Assembly (NCBI RefSeq): GCF_002943425.1
Contig: NZ_PTRA01000012.1
Span: forward strand, 1-48,743
Direction: 5' to 3'
DNA length: 48,743 nucleotides
Source: Siphonobacter curvatus
Lineage (GTDB): Bacteria; Bacteroidota; Bacteroidia; Cytophagales; Spirosomataceae
Below the pieces are notes generated by a model. That model ran no database searches. It was not told the origin of the DNA and saw only the letters and a program-made list of their open reading frames with translations. A program made the translations under genes and the position numbers. Shown one piece after another: positions 1 to 9,474 of the stretch (positions within the stretch are counted from its first letter, which is position 1; every line of letters begins with the position of its first letter).

Positions 1-123
1 GCGGGTGTTTTCGGTTTTGAGGTCATTGACCTGGGCTTGCAAGGCGGATGCTTTTTTCTTGCTTACGCAGGACTGACTCACAACGGCCACCGACAGGGCC
101 ATCATTACCCATACTTTTCTCAT
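1..123 (-). CDS. N-terminus of a coiled-coil lipoprotein, probably OmpA family (partial)
   Basis: The gene starts with ATG at 121-123 and runs off the left edge after 41 codons. The visible protein opens with a basic MRK, a hydrophobic stretch and a lipobox-like SQSC (Cys at about residue 19), so it should be exported and lipidated. A polar stretch follows (CVSKKKASALQAQVNDLKTE) that looks like the beginning of a coiled coil. This arrangement, lipoprotein signal then coiled coil, is common at the start of Bacteroidota OmpA-like peptidoglycan-binding lipoproteins, but the diagnostic C-terminal domain is outside the window, so the family assignment is inference. A gene ending in that domain lies at the opposite edge on the same strand. 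Confidence 0.6.
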   Translation of the reverse strand, partial: MRKVWVMMALSVAVVSQSCVSKKKASALQAQVNDLKTENTR

Positions 124-616
124 GATTCTACAACTGATAATTTAAAGGGGATGTGTTAAAAGCAATTTCAATTTTGCTGCAAATATATCAGACTGATTTT
201 TAGTATGCTATTACCAGATATACGGGATTTTGCAGGAAGATGGTTCTTTTTAGCCGGGAAAAGTCCATTTTTCTCTAGTAGGTACTCTCGACTCAGCTTT
301 GAAGCTTTACCCTCCGAGCAAACCCCACCGCATACTACCAAGTCGGCATACAAGCAGGACTCTTAAGCATAGAAACGAGTAATTATCGAGCGGTATTGAA
401 ACTACCTTTAACTTTTTATAAAAAGTTCGAGAGCTATTTTATAGCCACCTACTTCTCGAAAAGGAAGACTTTCTTCTCAGAAATCTAACGGAAGGTTGAC
501 CTGTTGAATACGTATTTTTTCCGAATTAGTAAACTCAGTTGATTAACGTTTAGTAACAAATCGAACAATCTATTTTCCCTTGATAAGTTATCTATCAAAT
601 ATTGTTTGATCTAAAA
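124..616. other. Intergenic region without a convincing gene
   Basis: About 490 bases that are AT-rich and broken by stops in all frames. The only sizeable open frame (168-353, minus, 61 codons) has no recognisable motif and odd composition, and I regard it as chance. The promoter of the lipoprotein at the left edge should lie here, but I could not fix a clear TANNTTTG element. Confidence 0.5.
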
Positions 617-654
617 TTAAAAAGCACGGCTGATTATTCAGCCGTGCTTTTTAA
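617..654 (-). terminator. Intrinsic terminator of the 670-1119 gene
   Basis: A near-perfect hairpin with arms AAAAAGCACGGCTGA and TCAGCCGTGCTTTTT around a TTAT loop. It sits 16 bases past the stop codon of the minus-strand gene and has a T-run on both strands, so it could act bidirectionally. Confidence 0.85.
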
Positions 655-669
655 TTCATGCGTATATAG

Positions 670-1119
670 TTACTCTTCTTCACCAGAAGTAGCTGCCGTA
701 CGCGGAGCTTTATCTTTCAATGAAAGCTCATAGCCGCTAATACCCTCTTCTTCGTACGAGAATGGTTTGATTTCAAACGTATAATCATACGTAGAATAAT
801 CAAGACCCACTTTGTCAAAAATAGCTCCTAAAGCAATACCATGACCACGGCCACTTTTAGCCACGGAAAAAGCATCCGTATCGGCATCATCAGCCTTTAC
901 CAGGAAGAAAGAGCCAACGCCTCTTTTCCGTTCTTCCGTACCTACTTTGAATTTCGCAGAGCTAGGATCAGCTTCCAATAATTCAAGTACAGCAGGGGAT
1001 AAAAGTAATTTCCCCTTTTTAGAAATTGAAGTAGTAACTGCTTCTTTTGATTTGGATGATTTCTTCTTTTCTTCTACATTATCAGTGGGAGAAAAGAAAA
1101 GAATTGATTTTTTTTTCAT
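670..1119 (-). CDS. Hypothetical protein, 149 aa, lysine-rich N-terminus and acidic tail
   Basis: I do not recognise this family. The frame is open further upstream, but the ATG at 1117-1119 (MKKKSILFFSPTDN) is the sensible start because the 16 codons before it look like non-coding leader. There is no signal peptide or membrane segment, so a cytoplasmic protein is likely. Residues 10-35 are rich in Lys, Ser and Glu and probably disordered. Residues 40-130 look folded, with alternating beta-like hydrophobic stretches, and the protein ends in an acidic tail EEE. It stands alone with its own terminator. Codon use resembles the neighbouring genes, which supports a real gene. Confidence 0.7.
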   Translation of the reverse strand: MKKKSILFFSPTDNVEEKKKSSKSKEAVTTSISKKGKLLLSPAVLELLEADPSSAKFKVGTEERKRGVGSFFLVKADDADTDAFSVAKSGRGHGIALGAIFDKVGLDYSTYDYTFEIKPFSYEEEGISGYELSLKDKAPRTAATSGEEE

Positions 1120-1492
1120 GAAGGATAAAATAATTAATTGTGCTGCTTGTGTATTGTAACGAAACAAATATCTGTTTTATGATTAAAAAATCAAATTCCT
1201 ACCCGTAGATAAATTAAATTATTTCAGCAAAGGGACTTTAGGCGTTACTCGAAATAGCACTAATCGGCTAGGATTGATTTTGTATCTAACAGAATAGAGA
1301 ACTCAATACAAGGGTTATTTGTTTTTCAATGACACTTTACTTTTCGAGTACCCAAGTTACGAAAAACAAAATTTGAGTAAATAGACGCAAAGACTACGGG
1401 TTCGTTTAATCATTTATTGGGCTTTAATTGAATTTTATAAAGGCAAACCTGCAGCGTAAAATTTTTTACTTTTTGTCATCCTACTCGAATAG
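1120..1492. other. Intergenic, nothing recognised
   Basis: An AT-rich stretch upstream of the 670-1119 gene. It should contain that gene's promoter, but no clean TTTG/TANNTTTG pair was found on the minus strand. No open frame, repeat or hairpin of note. Confidence 0.4.
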
Positions 1493-1765
1493 GGATCTTT
1501 TTGCCTAAGCCTGCTCTTCAGTTATTCAGTGCTGAAAAGAAGCATTAACGTTTTGAAAAAGCCGTGGATACAAGATGATTTTTATTCCTATGAGCGGGCT
1601 GAATACGTTCGTAGAGCTTAGAAATCGGCGAAGGAATGTGATCTAGATCAAGGAAGTTCGCTTAAAATACTACAACTTGCTGACGCTGATAAAAGTAAAC
1701 GGATTCCCCAAGATACGCGTGATACGCACTGGCGAAGTGTTTTTAATAAATACTGTATATCCTAA
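1493..1765 (+). pseudogene. Possible gene remnant with an internal TAG (unrecognised)
   Basis: One plus-strand frame stays open from 1493 to 1765 except for a single TAG at 1619-1621. The translation has protein-like composition: before the stop it contains KKPWIQDDFYSYERAEYVRR, and after it KILQLADADKSKRIPQDTRD and HWRSVFNKYC, ending in a stop at 1763. No family is recognised and no convincing ATG exists (a GTG is at 1529). It could be a decayed gene fragment or a chance open frame. Confidence 0.25.
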
Positions 1766-1800
1766 AATTGAGCTTACCCTCTTTTATTTTTATATCTACC

Positions 1801-3021
1801 ATGAACAAACAACGTTTATTTTTCCGTAGCTGGCTTCCGATGCTGGTAATGGCGTGTTACCTGATGGCTTGCGGGGATGGCAATGATCCTAAACCAACCG
1901 AACCTGATCAGTATCTGGTACAGGCGGAGACCATAAAAACACTAACCAAAGAGGAAGTTGCCAAAGCGGTAGGGTCCAATCCCCTGTATCAGGCCCTGGT
2001 GCGTTATGGCGTGACTACCTATCGAATTACGTACAAAACGAAAGATACGGATGGGAAAGAAATTCAGGCTTCGGGGGCTTTAGTTATTCCAACCTTAGCG
2101 CAGGGGGCCAGTGGTGTACCGATGATTAGTTACCAGCATGGTACCTTATCAAGCGAATCGCAGGCTCCTTCTAACTTTGGTTCGGGGACGGATTCCCAAT
2201 TAACGACCTTAATGGCTTCATTGGGCTACGTTGCTGTCGCACCGGATTATATTGGCTACGGAGCTTCAAAAGATCTGGCTCATACGTACGAACATCGGCA
2301 AGGTCTTTCCCAAGCTAGTCTTGATTTTCTGCGGGCGGCTAAGGAATATTTTGCTAAGAACAATACGACTGCCTGGGACAAACGTCTGTACTTAACCGGC
2401 TATTCCGAAGGAGGCTACGCGACGATGTCTTTGTTGAAAAAAATTGAGGAAGAAGCGAGTGGTGAGTTCACTCTACGGGCGGTTTCGGTAGGTTCAGGAG
2501 CGTATAATAAAACGGCTTTTATGAAGTCGATCATTAACGAAACCACGACTACTAAAACTGCCGGGTATAACCGTTTATACGCCTGGGTTTTATTGACCTA
2601 TAATCGTATTTATGGCCTCAATCGTCCGGCTAGTTACTATTTTAAAGAGCCGTATGCTTCGCAGATTCCAGCGACGGTTAAACACGTAAGTGATTTGGGT
2701 CAATTGACAATCAATACCAATATTACGAATACGTTCACGGATGCCTTTAAGAAGGCGGTGAACGACGGTACAGAAACCGGTTTCCTGAATGCGGTAAAAG
2801 ATAACGACGTTTACGACTGGAAACCCAAAACACCGCTCTGGCTGTATCACGGAACGGCGGATGATCTCGTCCCTTTCTTTAACTCCCAGAGTGCGGCTGA
2901 AGCCATGGCAGCTCGTGGGGCAACGACTGTTCGATTGTTTCCCATTCCCAATGCCAATCACGAGGGAGGCGTTGTTGGATACGCATCGGGAACGATAAGC
3001 TTGCTTAGCACTTTCCCCTAA
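1801..3021 (+). CDS. Secreted alpha/beta-hydrolase lipoprotein (lipase/esterase-like)
   Basis: A 406-residue protein with a lipoprotein signal (basic start, hydrophobic core, lipobox LMAC before GDG, Cys at about residue 22). The body is an alpha/beta hydrolase resembling secretory lipases and related peptidase-like hydrolases. The nucleophile elbow is GYSEGG with Ser202; the acid is in GTADDLVPF (Asp354 or Asp355); the histidine is in ANHEGG (His387). An oxyanion-type YQHGT motif lies before them. The frame is open 11 codons further upstream from a TTG, but the ATG at 1801 directly precedes the signal peptide. Likely anchored on the outer membrane and acting on an ester or acyl substrate that the sequence does not reveal. 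It is monocistronic and convergent with the next gene. Confidence 0.85.
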   Translation: MNKQRLFFRSWLPMLVMACYLMACGDGNDPKPTEPDQYLVQAETIKTLTKEEVAKAVGSNPLYQALVRYGVTTYRITYKTKDTDGKEIQASGALVIPTLAQGASGVPMISYQHGTLSSESQAPSNFGSGTDSQLTTLMASLGYVAVAPDYIGYGASKDLAHTYEHRQGLSQASLDFLRAAKEYFAKNNTTAWDKRLYLTGYSEGGYATMSLLKKIEEEASGEFTLRAVSVGSGAYNKTAFMKSIINETTTTKTAGYNRLYAWVLLTYNRIYGLNRPASYYFKEPYASQIPATVKHVSDLGQLTINTNITNTFTDAFKKAVNDGTETGFLNAVKDNDVYDWKPKTPLWLYHGTADDLVPFFNSQSAAEAMAARGATTVRLFPIPNANHEGGVVGYASGTISLLSTFP

Positions 3022-3042
3022 TTACGGACGAAGTCCATACTG

Positions 3043-3080
3043 AAAAGGCCGCTTTCATTAGGTATGAAAGCGGCCTTTTT
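3043..3080. terminator. Bidirectional terminator between convergent genes
   Basis: Hairpin with arms AAAAGGCCGCTTTCAT and ATGAAAGCGGCCTTTT and a short loop, with a T-run on each strand. It lies between the ends of the hydrolase gene and the convergent glycosidase-like gene. Confidence 0.9.
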
Positions 3081-3092
3081 GATAACCTAACG

Positions 3093-5192
3093 CTAGGGCA
3101 TCTTTTGCAAGCCTTCCCAGCGGACCTTCCAGCCTTTGGGTAATCCCGGATTGATTTTTGTATTCCCATCGAAACCGGCACAGAGTGCGGCAGCGGCGGT
3201 GAGTAATCCGCCATTTCCGGGCAGGTAAATTCGTAAGCGGCCGTCCTGGAAATTATGACCGTTGGGCAAATAAGTATTCTTCTGAACGGGCATCAGCAGG
3301 GCTTCAAGGGCTCGTTCGGGCTGGTACAGACGAATGGCCGTCAGGGCCGTTAAGGGAAAATCCCAGCCCCACGTATGATCCCAGTTCCATTTTTCCCAGA
3401 TGACGTCGAGCGTACGGTGCATGGTTGACGAATCCGTACCTGCCTGCAAAGGCATCATACCCAAGGCCCCCAGTACAGCAGGGTGATCAATCATGCGTTC
3501 GGGATTAGTATACGAATCGGGAGCACTTTCCGTCGCTAAATACACGCCATCTTTCTGAGGTAACGGCGAAAGTTTTTGCAGAACCTCATCCCATTCTTTT
3601 TTACGGGAAAGCTTTTGTCGCTCCCGCCATTGTTGAGCCGTTTCCAGAGCCCAACGCCAGTACGCCAGCTCGAAGGTGGGATTGTAGGTTTCTTCGGGTT
3701 TAAAACATTCCTGAGCCGGAATCAGCCCTTTGCCTAGTACGTAGCGGTCGCCTTCTTTCGTGGCATACGAGGCCATAAACGTTGCCGTTTGATCCACCAG
3801 CTCGGCGTACTTTTTCAATACCGAGGGATTCTTCTGATTTCGGTAACATAATTCAGCCAGATAAATGAAATGCGGCTGTTGCCAAATCAGAAAGGCTCCT
3901 ACCGACGAAGGCGTTTCATTGCCTTCCGGATCGGTCATTTTTTGCCAGCGTACGCCCTGGTACCCCTGCCGCTGAGCAATTGCCCGGGCTTTTTCGACCG
4001 TTTTCTGGTACCAGTCCAAGCTTTTCTCCAGAAGTTCAGTTCGCCCCCATAAAGCAAAATGAACGCCGTGCCACCAGTGCATTTCCAGGTGCGGCTTTCC
4101 GTACCAGCTATTGTACGTAAGACCCGTTTCCTGCGGCGGCATGGCCTGCGTACAGTTGATTTTGGTCAGGTACTGGGAAAGAATAATGCGTCGTTCGAGT
4201 TCTTTGGCACGGGGGTCGGCAGTGCCCGAGAAATCGATGGCTGCTCCGGATGTCCAGAATTTTTTCCAGTCGTTGCTACTGCTGGTTTGCGTTTGAGCAA
4301 AACTCGGAGCCGCACCCCCCTGAGGCGTAAAAAGACAGCTAAGCGTAAGAGTCGGTTCTGTACTACTCAACAGAAATTCGTGGGATTGAGCAGCCTGTAG
4401 CGTAGCTTTTCCCGCCCAATTTAAAACTACTGAGTAATGATCCTGATCCAGCTGATGATCAATCTGAGCCGTAGTGGCCGCTTGTTTGACGATACGCGAG
4501 GTATGCTGATTGGCATGCGTATAATTCGCTCCAGCATCGACAAACTCATTGGTTGGGTACGGAAACCGTAGGCGAACTTTCAATCGATTTTGAGCCAGTA
4601 AAGGTGACTGAATCTGAGTAGCGACGGCATCCTGCGTCTGGTGGCCGTAGGTCAGTACGTCCACGGGTATTCCTTCCAGTTCAAAATGACTTTTTACGGT
4701 CCCGGTCCACATATTCAGCTCCTGACGAATAGTTGTTAGATCGCCAGGTTGGGCTTCCGAACCGTCCTTTTTCAGTAGTACCAGTCCCAGATTTCCCAGT
4801 TGTAACCGATGCGGATTTTGCCGGACGAAATCGACGGCCTGTTTCTCACGAGTGCTTGTCCCTCGTTGAACGGCATAGGTCACCTGACGACCCTGATGCG
4901 GGTACGGTTTTAGCGACTCCTGAAGCGTATAGTTTTCAGTATTAGGGTAACTGTGCCAGCCCCACTCCGACTGCGTACCCAGCGGTACGCCCTGAGCGTA
5001 ATACGAAGGAAAGGTTTGTAATCCCGTAGCATCAACAGTAAAGGCGAAACTGCCATTTCCCACCGAAACGGAAGCTAGCGTATCCATCTTTGTAGTGATA
5101 ACCGAATGACGCTCCACAAGAGCTTTACGGTCAATGCGTTGGGCGAATAAAGAATAAGGTAAGAGTACTAAAGTCCAGAGGTATTTTTTCAT
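3093..5192 (-). CDS. Secreted six-hairpin glycosidase-like protein (GH65-related)
   Basis: 699 residues with a cleavable signal peptide (MKKYLWTLVLLPYSLFAQ). The N-terminal half is beta-rich (VGNGSFAFTVDATGLQTFP, then LGTQSEWGWHSYPN), and the C-terminal half contains helical repeats typical of an (alpha/alpha)6 barrel, including NSWYGKPHLEMHWWHGVHF, ALGMMPLQ and WGWDFPLTALTAIRLY. The layout and the EMHWW motif recall clan GH-L proteins such as family 65, though I cannot name a catalytic acid or a substrate. It is probably periplasmic and acts on a glycoside, with GH29 fucosidase and other secreted enzymes nearby but not co-transcribed. It could be a non-catalytic or new subfamily member. The start is the ATG right before the signal peptide. 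Confidence 0.65.
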   Translation of the reverse strand: MKKYLWTLVLLPYSLFAQRIDRKALVERHSVITTKMDTLASVSVGNGSFAFTVDATGLQTFPSYYAQGVPLGTQSEWGWHSYPNTENYTLQESLKPYPHQGRQVTYAVQRGTSTREKQAVDFVRQNPHRLQLGNLGLVLLKKDGSEAQPGDLTTIRQELNMWTGTVKSHFELEGIPVDVLTYGHQTQDAVATQIQSPLLAQNRLKVRLRFPYPTNEFVDAGANYTHANQHTSRIVKQAATTAQIDHQLDQDHYSVVLNWAGKATLQAAQSHEFLLSSTEPTLTLSCLFTPQGGAAPSFAQTQTSSSNDWKKFWTSGAAIDFSGTADPRAKELERRIILSQYLTKINCTQAMPPQETGLTYNSWYGKPHLEMHWWHGVHFALWGRTELLEKSLDWYQKTVEKARAIAQRQGYQGVRWQKMTDPEGNETPSSVGAFLIWQQPHFIYLAELCYRNQKNPSVLKKYAELVDQTATFMASYATKEGDRYVLGKGLIPAQECFKPEETYNPTFELAYWRWALETAQQWRERQKLSRKKEWDEVLQKLSPLPQKDGVYLATESAPDSYTNPERMIDHPAVLGALGMMPLQAGTDSSTMHRTLDVIWEKWNWDHTWGWDFPLTALTAIRLYQPERALEALLMPVQKNTYLPNGHNFQDGRLRIYLPGNGGLLTAAAALCAGFDGNTKINPGLPKGWKVRWEGLQKMP

Positions 5193-5254
5193 CAGTCCAG
5201 CGAAGTAGGTTATCGGAGAGACGATGAAGGGGCGGGGTTGCCCTGTAGGAAATG

Positions 5255-5285
5255 AAAAAAGGCAGACACTAGCGTCTGCCTTTTT
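5255..5285 (-). terminator. Intrinsic terminator of nrdA
   Basis: GGCAGAC and GTCTGCC arms around ACTAGC, flanked by A6 and T5 runs, 20 bases past the nrdA stop. The same hairpin could stop transcription from the other side. Confidence 0.85.
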
Positions 5286-5305
5286 CTATAGCTTAATTGA
5301 ATCAA

Positions 5306-7777
5306 TTACGATCCACACATCTCACATCCCTCCGGATCGTCCAGCGAGCAGGCAATCGCTGCCTTCGCGTCTTCTTCGGACCATTTCACGGGCTCTACTT
5401 CTTTCGTAGCTAGAGCGGCCTGAGCTTCTGGCGTGGCCAGGTAGTTCATGGCTTTTTCGTGAACGGTTGCCGTGCTGGGCTGAATCGCGACCTGAGCCTG
5501 CGTTTCCACCGTAAACTTAATGGCATCGGCAGCGGCTTTGGTACGCAGGTAGTACATACCCGTTTTCAGTCCCCGTTCCCAGGCATGGAAGTGCATGGAC
5601 GTGATTTTACCGAAGTTGGCATCCGTCATGTGGATGTTCAGCGACTGGCTCTGGCAAATGAATGCTCCCCGGTCGGCTGACATGTCAATGATGGTTTTCT
5701 GCTTGATTTCCCAAACCGTCTTGTAGAGTTCTTTCAGGTTCGCTGGGATTTCAGGAATATTCTGTACGGAACCGTTCGCCGCGATGAGTTTATTTTTCAT
5801 CGTTTCGTTCCACAAGCCCATTTTCACAAGGTCACGCAACAAGTACTTGTTCACGACTACGAATTCGCCGGAAAGTACGCGACGTACGTAGATGTTTGAC
5901 GTAAACGGTTCGAAACATTCGTTATTACCCAGAATCTGGCTGGTCGAAGCCGTAGGCATCGGAGCAACCAGCAGGGAGTTACGAACACCGTGCGTTTTTA
6001 CTTTTTCACGCAGCGATTCCCAGTCCCAACGATTGGATGTAGGCTTCACACCCCACATATCGAACTGGAAGATACCTTGTGAAATGGGGCTACCCGCCCA
6101 AGTTTCGTACGCACCGTATTTCTGAGCCTCTTCCATCGAAGCCTCCATGGCTCCAAAGTAGATGGTCTCGAAAATATCTTTATTAAGCTGACGGGCTTCT
6201 TCGCTTTCAAACGGCATACGCAGTTGTACGAAGGTATCCGCCAGACCCTGTACGCCTAAACCAATCGGACGGTGACGTTTGTTCGAACGCTCGGCTTCGG
6301 GTACGGGATAATAGTTGATGTCGATGATTTTGTTGAGGTTACGCGTAGCAACTTTCGTAATCTCATACAGTTTTTCGTGGTTGAAACGCAGGAATCCATC
6401 CTCACCTTTTTCCACAAATTTGGGCAGGGCCAGCGAAGCCAGGTTACATACCGCTACTTCGTCCGCTGCCGTGTACTCGATGATTTCTGTACAGAGGTTT
6501 GAAGACTTGATCGTACCCAGGTTTTTCTGGTTCGACTTGCGGTTCGCATGATCTTTGAAGAGCATGTAGGGCGTACCCGTCTCAATCTGAGATTCCATGA
6601 TCTCAAACCAAAGATCCTGAGCTTTTACCGTGCGACGGGCTTTGCCTTCGCGTTCGTATTTTTCGTAGAGAGCTTCAAATTCATCACCGTATACATCCGA
6701 CAAACCAGGGCATTCGTGGGGGCACATCAATGACCAGACGTCATTTTCCTTCACCCGCTTCATGAATAAATCAGGTACCCAGAGAGCGAAGAATAAATCG
6801 CGGGCCCGAAGTTCTTCTTTACCGTGATTTTTCTTCAGTTGTAAGAAGTCGAAGATGTCGGCATGCCAGGGCTCAATGTACATGGCGAAAGAACCTTTCC
6901 GTTTTCCACCTCCCTGATCGACGTAACGAGCCGTATCGTTGAATACCCGAAGCATCGGTACGATACCGTTCGAAGTTCCATTCGTACCCTTGATGTAGCT
7001 ACCCGTTGCCCGGATGTTATGAATGCTCAAACCAATGCCACCAGCTGATTGTGAAATCAGGGCACATTGCTTCAGCGTGTCGTAAATTCCATTGATGCTG
7101 TCATCCTGCATGGTCAGCAGGAAGCAGGAAGATAACTGGGGTTTTGGCGTACCAGCGTTGAAAAGCGTGGGCGTCGCGTGCGTAAACCAGCGTTCAGACA
7201 ACAGGTTATACGTTTCGATCGCCGATTCAATGTCATTTCCGTGAATGCCAATAGCTACCCGCATCAGCATATGTTGCGGACGCTCAGCAATTTTACCGTT
7301 GACTTTCAGTAAGTACGACTTCTCAAGTGTCTTGAAACCGAAGTAATCATAACCGAAATCACGATCGTAAATGATGGTAGAATCAAGCAAGGCCGCATGC
7401 TTCTTCACTACATCGTACGTTTCCTTAGAAATCAACGCAGCATTTTCGCTCGTTTTAGGATCGATGTAATGATACAGCTGCTTCATCGTCGCCGAAAACG
7501 ACTTCTGCGTGTTCTTATGCAGGTTAGAAATAGCGATGCGAGCCGCCAGTGTCGCGTAGTCGGGGTGACGCGTAGTAAGGGAGGCGGCTGTCTCAGCGGC
7601 CAGGTTGTCAAGCTCTACCGTATTTACGCCGTCGTAAATACCGGATACGACCTTCATGGCTACCTCGATGGGCTGAACAAAGGCGGGATCTAAGCCGTAA
7701 CACAGGCGTTCGATCCGGGCAGTAATTTTGTCAAACTTCACCGATTCGCGTCGGCCATCTCTTTTGATAACGTGCAT
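5306..7777 (-). CDS. nrdA: Ribonucleoside-diphosphate reductase large subunit (class I)
   Basis: 823 residues. It reduces ribonucleoside diphosphates to deoxyribonucleotides and needs a radical-bearing small subunit, whose gene is not in this window. Residues 1-90 form an ATP-cone (begins [18 protein letters not shown]), which in this family senses ATP/dATP and sets overall activity. In the catalytic barrel the redox pair is Cys218 (in LSSCFLL) and Cys444 (in VAVCNLASL), and the active-site motif NLCTE places Asn427, Cys429 and Glu431. The C-terminal tail ends CEMCGS, giving the CxxC (Cys818, Cys821) that shuttles electrons from thioredoxin or glutaredoxin. All key residues are present, so it should be functional. 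It is monocistronic with its own terminator. Confidence 0.97.
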   Translation of the reverse strand: MHVIKRDGRRESVKFDKITARIERLCYGLDPAFVQPIEVAMKVVSGIYDGVNTVELDNLAAETAASLTTRHPDYATLAARIAISNLHKNTQKSFSATMKQLYHYIDPKTSENAALISKETYDVVKKHAALLDSTIIYDRDFGYDYFGFKTLEKSYLLKVNGKIAERPQHMLMRVAIGIHGNDIESAIETYNLLSERWFTHATPTLFNAGTPKPQLSSCFLLTMQDDSINGIYDTLKQCALISQSAGGIGLSIHNIRATGSYIKGTNGTSNGIVPMLRVFNDTARYVDQGGGKRKGSFAMYIEPWHADIFDFLQLKKNHGKEELRARDLFFALWVPDLFMKRVKENDVWSLMCPHECPGLSDVYGDEFEALYEKYEREGKARRTVKAQDLWFEIMESQIETGTPYMLFKDHANRKSNQKNLGTIKSSNLCTEIIEYTAADEVAVCNLASLALPKFVEKGEDGFLRFNHEKLYEITKVATRNLNKIIDINYYPVPEAERSNKRHRPIGLGVQGLADTFVQLRMPFESEEARQLNKDIFETIYFGAMEASMEEAQKYGAYETWAGSPISQGIFQFDMWGVKPTSNRWDWESLREKVKTHGVRNSLLVAPMPTASTSQILGNNECFEPFTSNIYVRRVLSGEFVVVNKYLLRDLVKMGLWNETMKNKLIAANGSVQNIPEIPANLKELYKTVWEIKQKTIIDMSADRGAFICQSQSLNIHMTDANFGKITSMHFHAWERGLKTGMYYLRTKAAADAIKFTVETQAQVAIQPSTATVHEKAMNYLATPEAQAALATKEVEPVKWSEEDAKAAIACSLDDPEGCEMCGS

Positions 7778-8122
7778 ATTGTCAGCAAATTAGAAGATAG
7801 ATGAAATTACTCTATTTCTTAAATTGGATAGATATATTAAGCTGAAGCCTTACCCACGAAGGGGTATATCCTAAAAACTCGGACCAATAGCTTCAGTGGA
7901 GGATACCAGTAGTTGGCGAAGTATGCTTTCTGAATGTGAAATTAATGTTAAGTCGCCAATAACTTCTACTCGGGAAGGGTAAAAAAAAATATAAAAAATA
8001 AAGTTCATTCAGAGCCAAAAAGTTACCCTTTCGAATGATTGTTCGTATTTGGATTTACGTTTGATAATGCGTATACGAAGAATATTTTTATAGAATAAAA
8101 AAAAGAAAACATCAGGACAACC
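7778..8122. other. Divergent intergenic region between nrdA and rpmE2
   Basis: About 345 AT-rich bases with no open frame. The nrdA promoter should be here; the closest minus-strand -7-like match is weak, near 7787. Two segments share the word CCAATA(A/G)CTTC (around 7884 and 7958), which may be chance. No NrdR-box pair could be identified by eye. Confidence 0.4.
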
Positions 8123-8154
8123 TTTGTTACATTCCCAAAAGATGATTATTTTTG
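8123..8154 (+). promoter_or_regulatory. Bacteroidota-type promoter of rpmE2
   Basis: TTTG at 8123-8126, a 20-base spacer, then TATTTTTG at 8147-8154. This matches the Bacteroidota sigma consensus TTTG/TANNTTTG exactly. It implies a start near 8161 and a leader of about 38 bases. Confidence 0.8.
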
Positions 8155-8198
8155 CGGCCTATTTGTGCAAAGATCGTAACTGACTAACAATCAATATA

Positions 8199-8444
8199 AT
8201 GGCTAAAGCAGATATTCATCCTGAGTACCGCGAGGTGGTATTTTGGGATCTTTCAAGCGACTACAAATTCCTGACCCGCTCTACGTCTACGACGAAAGAC
8301 ACGGTTGAATTCGAAGGCAAAACGTATCCTGTAGTGAAAGTCGAGGTTTCTTCACAATCTCACCCTTTCTACACCGGTAAGAACGTACTGCTCGATACGG
8401 CTGGTCGCGTTGATAAATTCAACAAACGTTACGGTAAGAAATAG
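8199..8444 (+). CDS. rpmE2: 50S ribosomal protein L31, type B
   Basis: 81 residues ([20 protein letters not shown]), the length and pattern of type B L31, a component of the large ribosomal subunit near the subunit interface. It has none of the four zinc-binding cysteines of the type A form, so it does not need zinc; in many bacteria this form replaces the zinc form under zinc shortage. Conserved features include SHPFYTGK and [12 protein letters not shown] at the end. It is a single gene with a strong promoter upstream and a terminator just downstream, as expected for a highly expressed ribosomal gene. Confidence 0.97.
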   Translation: MAKADIHPEYREVVFWDLSSDYKFLTRSTSTTKDTVEFEGKTYPVVKVEVSSQSHPFYTGKNVLLDTAGRVDKFNKRYGKK

Positions 8445-8467
8445 TCTTTGTTCCGTATTGACCTTTC

Positions 8468-8504
8468 AAAAAGAGAATCCTGCCTTAGGCAAGATTCTCT
8501 TTTT
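8468..8504. terminator. Terminator after rpmE2, usable in both directions
   Basis: AAAAAGAGAATC pairs with GATTCTCTTTTT, and the loop holds a second small stem (TGCC-TTA-GGCA). It lies between the convergent rpmE2 and 8524-9441 genes. Confidence 0.9.
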
Positions 8505-8523
8505 GTTTTATATTCCTTCGTTC

Positions 8524-9441
8524 TTATTCCGTTCTGGGCTTAAACTGCCAGATTTTTCCGGGCCCTTTCTTTCCCTCGCTCGAAAGGAAGAGGGTACCAT
8601 CCGGGGCAAAACAAATGCCTTCGGGCTGTTCGAATACTTTGGGGTCCAGTTTTTCGATGGCTACAAAATTGCCGCCTTTCCGGTCGAGTACCAGTAATTT
8701 ATGGCCGACCGAAGCGAGAATGTACACTTCCTTGGTTTGGGGGTGCGTCGCAATGGCCGAAGGCTTAAACTCGGTATCTTTCCCCGTCAAACCAACTTCT
8801 TCAAAACTCTTCTTCCGTAAGACAATTCCTTTCCAGGAAGCATTTTTCTGCTGATCGTAGAAATACACGTATCGCTCATTTTTGGCGTTCTTGGTTTCTT
8901 TGGCCGCCACAAAAAACCACCCCGTTTTGCTATCAAACGTCAGGCCTTCCACTTCGTTCTGACCGGGCAATTGAAGATTAAACGTTTTAATGCTCTTGGA
9001 TTCACCGCTAATGACGCCGCCGGGTAAATACGTTTGATTGAGCGTAAAAATGAAAAGCTGCCCGTCGCTTCGTAGAACGTAGAATTTGCCTTCGTGGTAA
9101 ACAATATCTTCGTAGTCGCCAGCATTGCCCCAAATCCGCTGTTCGGTCATTTTTCCGGTTTGGTAATTAATTAAAAAGAGATCGCCCTGTTCGTCATTAA
9201 TGGCCGCCAGCTGACCTGGTTTCACATACGTAATACCCGAAATCTCCTTTAAAACCGGAGGAAGACTGGAGACTTTGACGGGATGCTGCAAGTCATAGTC
9301 CAGCGGTTTGAGCGTATGGGCCTGTACGGCGACAGTTTCCTTTGTCTTCTTTTCTTTCTTGGGTGACTGGCAGGCGGAGAATAAGCTAAAAGCCAGTAGG
9401 CAGCCCAGCAGAGGTGCCGTTTTGTTCAAAGTTGAATGCAT
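8524..9441 (-). CDS. SdiA-regulated-like (YjiK-type) beta-propeller lipoprotein
   Basis: 305 residues. The signal ends in a lipobox (FSACQ, Cys at residue 24), so it should be an envelope lipoprotein. The body repeats short beta units typical of a six-bladed propeller: LKEISGITYV, DYEDIVYHEGKFYVLRSDG, NEVEGLTFDSKTGWFFVAAK, FKPSAIATHPQTKEVYILAS, FEQPEGICFAPDGTLFLSSE. This series (xxEIsGi, xxEGltf, qPEGi) is the signature I associate with the SdiA-regulated domain family. The biochemical role is unknown; related propellers often bind ligands or have phytase-like folds. The gene lies 33 bases downstream of the selW-like gene on the same strand, so they may be co-transcribed. Confidence 0.75.
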   Translation of the reverse strand: MHSTLNKTAPLLGCLLAFSLFSACQSPKKEKKTKETVAVQAHTLKPLDYDLQHPVKVSSLPPVLKEISGITYVKPGQLAAINDEQGDLFLINYQTGKMTEQRIWGNAGDYEDIVYHEGKFYVLRSDGQLFIFTLNQTYLPGGVISGESKSIKTFNLQLPGQNEVEGLTFDSKTGWFFVAAKETKNAKNERYVYFYDQQKNASWKGIVLRKKSFEEVGLTGKDTEFKPSAIATHPQTKEVYILASVGHKLLVLDRKGGNFVAIEKLDPKVFEQPEGICFAPDGTLFLSSEGKKGPGKIWQFKPRTE

Positions 9442-9466
9442 CAGAGGTAAACTAGTTTGGGTTAAG

Positions 9467-9474
9467 CAAAGCTA
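9467..9474 (-). promoter_or_regulatory. Candidate -7 element for the propeller lipoprotein
   Basis: On the minus strand this reads TAGCTTTG, a match to TANNTTTG, in the 33-base gap before the lipoprotein gene. No TTTG is seen at the expected upstream distance, so it is a weak call. Confidence 0.3.

Noticed and set aside
168-353. 61-codon minus-strand ORF
   Set aside because: No motif, poor codon use, lies in an AT-rich gap and has no initiation context.
3870-4400. Plus-strand ORFs opposite the glycosidase-like gene
   Set aside because: Shadows of the minus-strand gene; they have no recognisable protein features.
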